The notes under the pieces were generated by a model. That model made no database searches. It saw only the letters and a program-made list of their open reading frames with translations, and was not told where the DNA came from. Of a DNA stretch of 37,035 nt, positions 32,520 through 37,035 are shown piece by piece. The stretch is from Verrucomicrobiota bacterium (GTDB taxonomy: Bacteria; Verrucomicrobiota; Verrucomicrobiia; Limisphaerales; JACRJZ01), in contig JACRJZ010000080.1 in the NCBI GenBank assembly GCA_016219875.1, positions 1-37,035 of the forward strand, read 5' to 3'. The translations under genes and the position numbers were made by a program. The stretch's first letter is position 1, and every line of letters begins with the position of its first letter.

Positions 32520-34750
32520 AGCCCGAAACCGTCAAGAGCAGAAGAATGGGCATCACCCTGCGGACGGCCTTGCTGTCGTGGCTGGTGACCCTCGCGACCC
32601 TGCTGATTTTCGTCACGTTCATCATTCCTCAGCAGAAGCGCACGTTCCTGGAGAACCTGGAATCCAAGGCCCACGGCGTGGCTGTCTCACTGCGGGACGT
32701 GGCCGCCGGGGCGGCCGTCAACGAGGACTTCAGCAGCGTGGTGGACCACTGCAAAGAAATGCTGAACGGAGACAGAGCTTTGGACTACTTGGTGATCACC
32801 AAGAACGACGGCTTCGCTTTGATCAGTGACCGTACCGGTTGGCGTTCGGAGATCAACGCCAGCAAGGATTGGCGGCCGGACAGACGCGATCCCGCCAGCG
32901 GCATCGGCGTGGTGTCGCTGTTTAACCGGCGGGTCTTCCACTACTCCCAGCCCTTTGACTACTCCGGTATCCAGTGGGGCTGGATTCACGTCGGACTGTC
33001 GCTCGAAAGTTACGATCGCAGTGTGAACCAGGTTTACCGGCGAACCGGCGTCCTGGCGGTGGTCTGCGTCGTCCTCAGTCTGATGGCCTCCGTGATTTAT
33101 GCCAAGCGGCTCGTCCGGCCCATTTTGAGCCTCCGCGAGGCCGTCCAGAAAGTCGCCGGGGGCGACTGGTCCGCGCGGGCCACCGTCCAAACCGGCGATG
33201 AAATCGAGAATCTGTCGCGTTCGTTCAACCGCATGACCGACGCTTTGCTCCAGCGCGACCGGATTCTGCAAAGCGTCCGGTACGCCGGGCAGAAACTGCT
33301 CAGCACGGTGGAGTGGCAAGAAGTCATTGAAGAAGTCCTGGGCAAAATCGGCGGCGCCGCAGGCGCCAGCCGGGCTTACATCTTCGAGAATCATGCCGGG
33401 CCGGGCGGGAGCTTGGTGACCAGCCAACGATACGAATACGCGGCGCCGGGCCAGATCCCTCTCGTGCATACCTCCAAACTCCAGAACCTCCCTTGGTACG
33501 GCACGGGGTTTGAGTCGTGGGCCGAGGGTCTGCAACGCGGCGAAACGTTTTCCGGACACTTCCGTGACTTGAATGCAGCGCAGCAGAGGGCCTTGGCCCC
33601 TCAAGGGATCCGGTCGCTCATTCTGGTTCCGATCATGACCGGGCGGGACTGGTGGGGCTATCTGGGAATGGACGAATGCACGCGGGAACGGACTTGGACG
33701 GACGCCGAGCGCGACAGCCTCCGCGCCGCCGCCGACATGCTCGGCGCCGCCATCGAACGCCAGCGCGCCCAGCGCGCGCTGATCGAAGCGAAGGAAACCT
33801 TGGAGCATCGTGTTCTCGAACGGACCAAGGAACTGCAGGAACAAGTGGTCGCCCGGGAGAAGGCCCACGCCGCACTGGCCGAGGCCCAGCAACGGCTCAT
33901 GGAAGCTTCGCGCTTGTCCGGCATGGCCGACGTCGCCACCGGCGTGCTGCACAACGTCGGGAACGTCCTCAACAGCGTCAACGTCTCGGCCTCCTTGGTG
34001 GCGGAACGCGTGCGCCAGTCGCGGGTGGACAACTTGGCCGCCACGGCCGACCTGCTGGAAGCGCACGCCGGCGATCTGGCCGGGTTTCTGACCTCTGATC
34101 CGAAAGGCAAGCTGGTGCCCGGCTACTTGCGCAAGCTGTCGGTTTTCTTTCAGGAAGAAAAAGCCGCGCAGCTTCGCGAAGTGGAATCGCTGCTCAAGAA
34201 CGTGGAGCACATCAAGGAAGTCGTGGCCATGCAGCAGAATTACGCGCAGGTTTCCGGCGTCATTGAGCCGTTCTCCCTGGCCGGCATTTTGGAAGACGCC
34301 GTGCAGACCCTCCGGGCCGCTTTGGGCCGCCATCACATCCGGGTCCATCGCCATTTCGAGCCGGTCCCGCCGGTGGTGTCGGACCGATACAAGGTGATGC
34401 AAATCCTGCTGAACTTGTTGCGCAATGCCCAGCAGGCGGTCCTGGAAGCCGGCCAACCCGAGAAACACATCGCTCTCTCCATCTGCGCCCTGCCGGCCAA
34501 CCGGGTGCGGGTGCAAGTGCGCGACAACGGGGTGGGTATCCCGCCGAAAAACCTGACGCGAATCTTCTCGCACGGCTTCACCACCAAACGTGAGGGCCAC
34601 GGCTTTGGTCTGCACTCGGGGGCGCTGGCGGCCCAGGAACTGGGCGGCGCTCTCACGGTAGAAAGTGCGGGCCTGGGCCAAGGCTCCACGTTCACGCTGG
34701 AACTGCCGCTGGTGCGCGGAGACCAACCCGCCCTGGAGACACCGTCATGA
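32516..34750 (+). CDS. Membrane sensor histidine kinase (HAMP-GAF)
   Basis: 744 residues; ATG overlaps the previous stop. TM1 is about 16-37, a periplasmic Cache/PAS-like region about 38-173 (DYLVITKNDGFALISDRTGW), and TM2 about 177-196. Then HAMP (RLVRPILSLREAVQKVAGG), a GAF domain about 275-420, and a coiled coil 425-465 follow. The dimerisation helix carries the likely phospho-acceptor His479 in ATGVLHNVGNVLN, followed by an ATPase domain (LLNLLRNAQQAV; DNGVGIPP; GHGFGLHSGALAAQELGG). The residue after the His is Asn, not Glu/Asp, while the +4 Asn483 is kept. The PhnD-like proteins are the obvious candidates to contact its periplasmic part. ATGA overlap with the next gene. Confidence 0.85.
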   Translation: MKPETVKSRRMGITLRTALLSWLVTLATLLIFVTFIIPQQKRTFLENLESKAHGVAVSLRDVAAGAAVNEDFSSVVDHCKEMLNGDRALDYLVITKNDGFALISDRTGWRSEINASKDWRPDRRDPASGIGVVSLFNRRVFHYSQPFDYSGIQWGWIHVGLSLESYDRSVNQVYRRTGVLAVVCVVLSLMASVIYAKRLVRPILSLREAVQKVAGGDWSARATVQTGDEIENLSRSFNRMTDALLQRDRILQSVRYAGQKLLSTVEWQEVIEEVLGKIGGAAGASRAYIFENHAGPGGSLVTSQRYEYAAPGQIPLVHTSKLQNLPWYGTGFESWAEGLQRGETFSGHFRDLNAAQQRALAPQGIRSLILVPIMTGRDWWGYLGMDECTRERTWTDAERDSLRAAADMLGAAIERQRAQRALIEAKETLEHRVLERTKELQEQVVAREKAHAALAEAQQRLMEASRLSGMADVATGVLHNVGNVLNSVNVSASLVAERVRQSRVDNLAATADLLEAHAGDLAGFLTSDPKGKLVPGYLRKLSVFFQEEKAAQLREVESLLKNVEHIKEVVAMQQNYAQVSGVIEPFSLAGILEDAVQTLRAALGRHHIRVHRHFEPVPPVVSDRYKVMQILLNLLRNAQQAVLEAGQPEKHIALSICALPANRVRVQVRDNGVGIPPKNLTRIFSHGFTTKREGHGFGLHSGALAAQELGGALTVESAGLGQGSTFTLELPLVRGDQPALETPS

Positions 34751-36849
34751 GCACGAGCCAATTTTTCACCCCCAACCACCGCGTCCTGGTGGTGGACGAT
34801 AATGAAGCCATCCACGCGGATTTGCGCAAAGTGCTGGCGGGCGACACGGCGGCCCACGAAGGGCTTCGGAACGACGAAGCCGTCCTGTTTGGCAAGACCG
34901 CGGTGGCGCGGGCGGGGTTCGATCTGGACTTCGCCTTTCAAGGGGAAGAAGCGCTGGCCAAGGCCGAGCAAGCCTTGCGTGAAGACCGCCCTTACGCGGT
35001 GGCGTTCGTGGACGTGCGGATGCCGCCGGGATGGGACGGCATCGAAACCATCAGCCGCTTGTGGAAGCTCTGTCCGGAGGTGCAGGTGGTGCTTTGCACG
35101 GCCTACGCCGATTACTCGTGGGAGGACATCATGCGCCGGCTGGGGCACTCCGACAGCCTGCTCATTCTAAAGAAGCCCTTCGACGCCATTGAAGTGCTCC
35201 AAACCGCGCACGCCCTGGCGCGGAAATGGCTCCTGAACCGCCAGGCCAAGGCGCGCGTGGAGGACCTGGACCGCATGGTCCTGCGACGCACCGCGGAACT
35301 TCAGACCGCCAACGAGCGGCTGCGCGGTTCAGAACAACGCTTCGCCCGGGCCTTTGCCGCCAGTCCCGTCCCATTTGCGATTCTCTCGCAGGCGGACGGT
35401 CGTTTCGTCGATGTGAACCAGCGGTTCCTCCAAGCCACCGGCTTCGCGCGAGAGGAAATCATTGGACGCACGGCCGAGGAGATCTCCCTCTGGCCGGCCG
35501 AGTCCAACGACACGGCCTGGACCACAGTGCTGAAACTGTCTTCGCCGTTGAGCGAACGCCGCGGCCTATTTCGGACCCGAACTGGAGAGAGCCGCCCGGC
35601 GCTCGTTTCCGCCGAAGTCATCCAACTCGCCGACGCCCCGCACCGGCTGCTGATGCTCCAGGACATTTCCGAACGGATGCGGTTGGAGGACCAGGTTCGG
35701 CACGCCCAGAAGACGGAGGCCGTGGGCCAGTTGGTGGCAGGGATGGCCCACCACTTCAACAATCTCCACCAAATCATCCACGGCCATGTCTCCATCTGCC
35801 TGGATGGCGCGCAGGACGCCGGGCTGGCGGAGTCGTTGCGGGAAATCGACGCCGCGTCACGAAGGGCCGCGACGCTCATCCGCCAGTTGCTGGCGTTCAA
35901 CAGCAAACAGGTGCTGCGGTTTGATGTGTTGGACCTCAACCGCGTGCTGAAGCAGTTGGCGTCCAAGCTGGGCCTTTTGCTGGGACCTGGCGTCAAGGTT
36001 GAACTGCAACTGGCCTCGGAACTGCCCGCCGTGCGCGCCGATCCACGCGCCATCGAGCAACTCCTCGTGGAACTGGTCCGCAACGCCTCCGAGGCCATGC
36101 CGTCCTGCGGACGGCTGACGCTCCGCACAGAAACGGTCAAACTGGATGACCGTGATATCGAGGCCGCGTCTCCAGTTCTCCCTGGCTCGTTCGTGTGCTT
36201 GAGTGTGATCGACACTGGGGCGGGCATGGATGCCGACACCAAGCAGCGGGTCTTCGAGCCGTTCTTCACCACCAAGACCACCGGTGAAGGCACGGGGCTT
36301 GGCTTGGCCACTGTGTACGGCATCGTCAACCAGCACAACGGTCTGATCCGCGTCCACAGCGAGCTGGGGCAAGGCGCGACGTTCGAGATCTTCCTCCCGA
36401 TGGCCGACCGGCCGGCGGCTTCCGCCGCGCCAAAAACGCAGGCGTCCCAGCGGGATGGAGCGGAAACCATTCTTCTGGCGGAGGACGATGATGGAGTGCG
36501 GCATCTGGCTCAAAAACTCCTTGAGCAGGCCCGCTATCGCGTGTTGGCGGCACAGGACGGCGAGGAAGCCTTGCGGCTTTACCACCAGCACGCCAACGAG
36601 GTGGATTTGCTGCTCCTGGACGTGGTGATGCCGCGCCTGGGCGGCAAGGCGGTGGCGGATGCGATCAAGAAACTTCGGCCCGCTCTGCCTTGTCTCTTCG
36701 CGAGCGGCTACAGTTCGGAGATGCTGGCCTCGGTCGAGAAGGAGAAACTCATCCAGAAGCCTTTCTCGCCGCAGCAACTGCTGCGCGTCGTGCGGGAAAC
36801 CCTCAACGCGGGACCACGCCAGGCGCCGGGCCAAGTTCCAGCCTCCTGA
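34747..36849 (+). CDS. Hybrid kinase REC-PAS-HisKA-HATPase-REC
   Basis: 700 residues, soluble. The N-terminal receiver (VLVVDDNEAIHADL) has phospho-acceptor Asp89 in VDVRMPP and a longer-than-usual insertion after the first helix; Lys in LKKPFD completes the site. A coiled linker and a PAS domain (about 200-310, PFAILSQADGRFVDVN) follow. Then comes a HisKA helix with His335 in AGMAHHFNNLHQ, where the usual AHDFNN Asp is replaced by His, an ATPase (DTGAGMDAD; GEGTGLGLATVYGI), and a C-terminal receiver with Asp625 in LLLLDVVMPRLGG. There is no DNA-binding output, so the signal must pass to something outside the operon. The ATG overlaps the previous stop; the operon appears to end here. Confidence 0.85.
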   Translation: MSTSQFFTPNHRVLVVDDNEAIHADLRKVLAGDTAAHEGLRNDEAVLFGKTAVARAGFDLDFAFQGEEALAKAEQALREDRPYAVAFVDVRMPPGWDGIETISRLWKLCPEVQVVLCTAYADYSWEDIMRRLGHSDSLLILKKPFDAIEVLQTAHALARKWLLNRQAKARVEDLDRMVLRRTAELQTANERLRGSEQRFARAFAASPVPFAILSQADGRFVDVNQRFLQATGFAREEIIGRTAEEISLWPAESNDTAWTTVLKLSSPLSERRGLFRTRTGESRPALVSAEVIQLADAPHRLLMLQDISERMRLEDQVRHAQKTEAVGQLVAGMAHHFNNLHQIIHGHVSICLDGAQDAGLAESLREIDAASRRAATLIRQLLAFNSKQVLRFDVLDLNRVLKQLASKLGLLLGPGVKVELQLASELPAVRADPRAIEQLLVELVRNASEAMPSCGRLTLRTETVKLDDRDIEAASPVLPGSFVCLSVIDTGAGMDADTKQRVFEPFFTTKTTGEGTGLGLATVYGIVNQHNGLIRVHSELGQGATFEIFLPMADRPAASAAPKTQASQRDGAETILLAEDDDGVRHLAQKLLEQARYRVLAAQDGEEALRLYHQHANEVDLLLLDVVMPRLGGKAVADAIKKLRPALPCLFASGYSSEMLASVEKEKLIQKPFSPQQLLRVVRETLNAGPRQAPGQVPAS

Positions 36850-36895
36850 GCCGTGGCCGCTCCAAGGCTGCATCCAGCCCGGTTCGGGAGCCCTC

Positions 36896-36911
36896 GTAGC
36901 GCCGACTTCCA
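36896..36911. repeat. Truncated family B foot
   Basis: GTAGCGCCGACTTCCA matches one end of the family B element and then stops. The sequence beyond belongs to the partial gene, so one side of the repeat has been lost or never existed. Confidence 0.5.
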
Positions 36912-36919
36912 AATAACAC

Positions 36920-37035
36920 TTACGCAGCGGGCTTCATCGCAACGAGTTCCCAGCCCAGCTCTTGGGCTTCGCGTCGCAGCCGTTTCATCCGCGCTTCGGC
37001 CGCTTTCAACTCATACACCGCCACGTCCAAGGGGA
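36920..37035 (-). CDS. C-terminal end of an unknown protein, cut by window edge
   Basis: A minus-strand frame is open from the window edge to TAA at 36922-36920, encoding 37 residues rich in Arg, Glu and Leu (AVYELKAAEARMKRLRREAQ then ELGWELVAMKPAA). The helical, basic tail ending GWELV resembles transposase C-termini, but identification is not secure. It lies 8 bp from a broken repeat, which would fit a mobile element boundary. Confidence 0.4.
   Translation of the reverse strand, partial: PLDVAVYELKAAEARMKRLRREAQELGWELVAMKPAA

Noticed and set aside
1..37035. tRNA or rRNA genes
   Set aside because: No cloverleaf with a recognisable T-arm or rRNA signature was noticed on either strand by reading; a tRNAscan or Infernal run would be needed to exclude small RNAs.

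Overview
The window looks like high-GC chromosome of a Verrucomicrobiota bacterium, probably of the Pedosphaera/Limisphaera side. This rests on inference: no rRNA is present. The signs are secreted sugar-active proteins with discoidin or Calx-beta domains, FAD-dependent oxidoreductases of the sugar-locus type, a XylR-type regulator, a futalosine-pathway menaquinone gene (mqnD), and many short palindromic repeats whose translated form I associate with this group (SSRREEAQTS...EPPHVGCY).

Layout. (1) 330-11547 is a carbohydrate locus. On the minus strand it holds an MFS transporter, a GH31 glycosidase, an FAD oxidoreductase and a discoidin/GH9-like secreted protein. A divergent XylR-like regulator sits on the plus strand. 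A two-gene plus-strand cassette (small RHS/RHH-like protein plus HNH nuclease, GTGA overlap) sits in the middle. (2) 11994-16979 is one exported protein of about 1660 residues with a DNRLRE-like domain, three Calx-beta domains, an FAD oxidoreductase and a golvesin-like tail. (3) 17227-19811 holds the divergent housekeeping genes mqnD and pgi. (4) 19606-21308 holds decayed or truncated genes with heptamer repeats. (5) rpmB with a clear terminator. (6) 22327-27514 is a five-gene redox operon: Tat-signal NHL propeller, tiny Cys-rich Tat-like protein, Tat-like polyferredoxin, NapH/NosR-like membrane Fe-S protein, and membrane-anchored PQQ-type propeller. (7) 27657-36849 is a six-gene operon in which every junction is a 4-bp ATGA overlap: TolC-like protein, three PhnD-like periplasmic binding proteins, a membrane histidine kinase and a REC-PAS-kinase-REC hybrid. 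(8) The right edge has the C-terminus of an unknown protein.

Two themes deserve attention. The six-gene chain looks like a sensory system in which tandem PhnD-like proteins, without any ABC permease or ATPase, feed an unusual pair of kinases. Both kinases lack the acidic residue next to the phospho-accepting His. Second, the window is seeded with GTAG-footed palindromes resembling REP/BIME elements. Four copies of one family are exactly 87 bp (29 codons). Several copies lie in frame inside genes, supply stop codons, or lie between a coupled start codon and a signal peptide. Five arrays of 7-bp tandem repeats accompany them. No transposase of the RAYT type is seen in the window.
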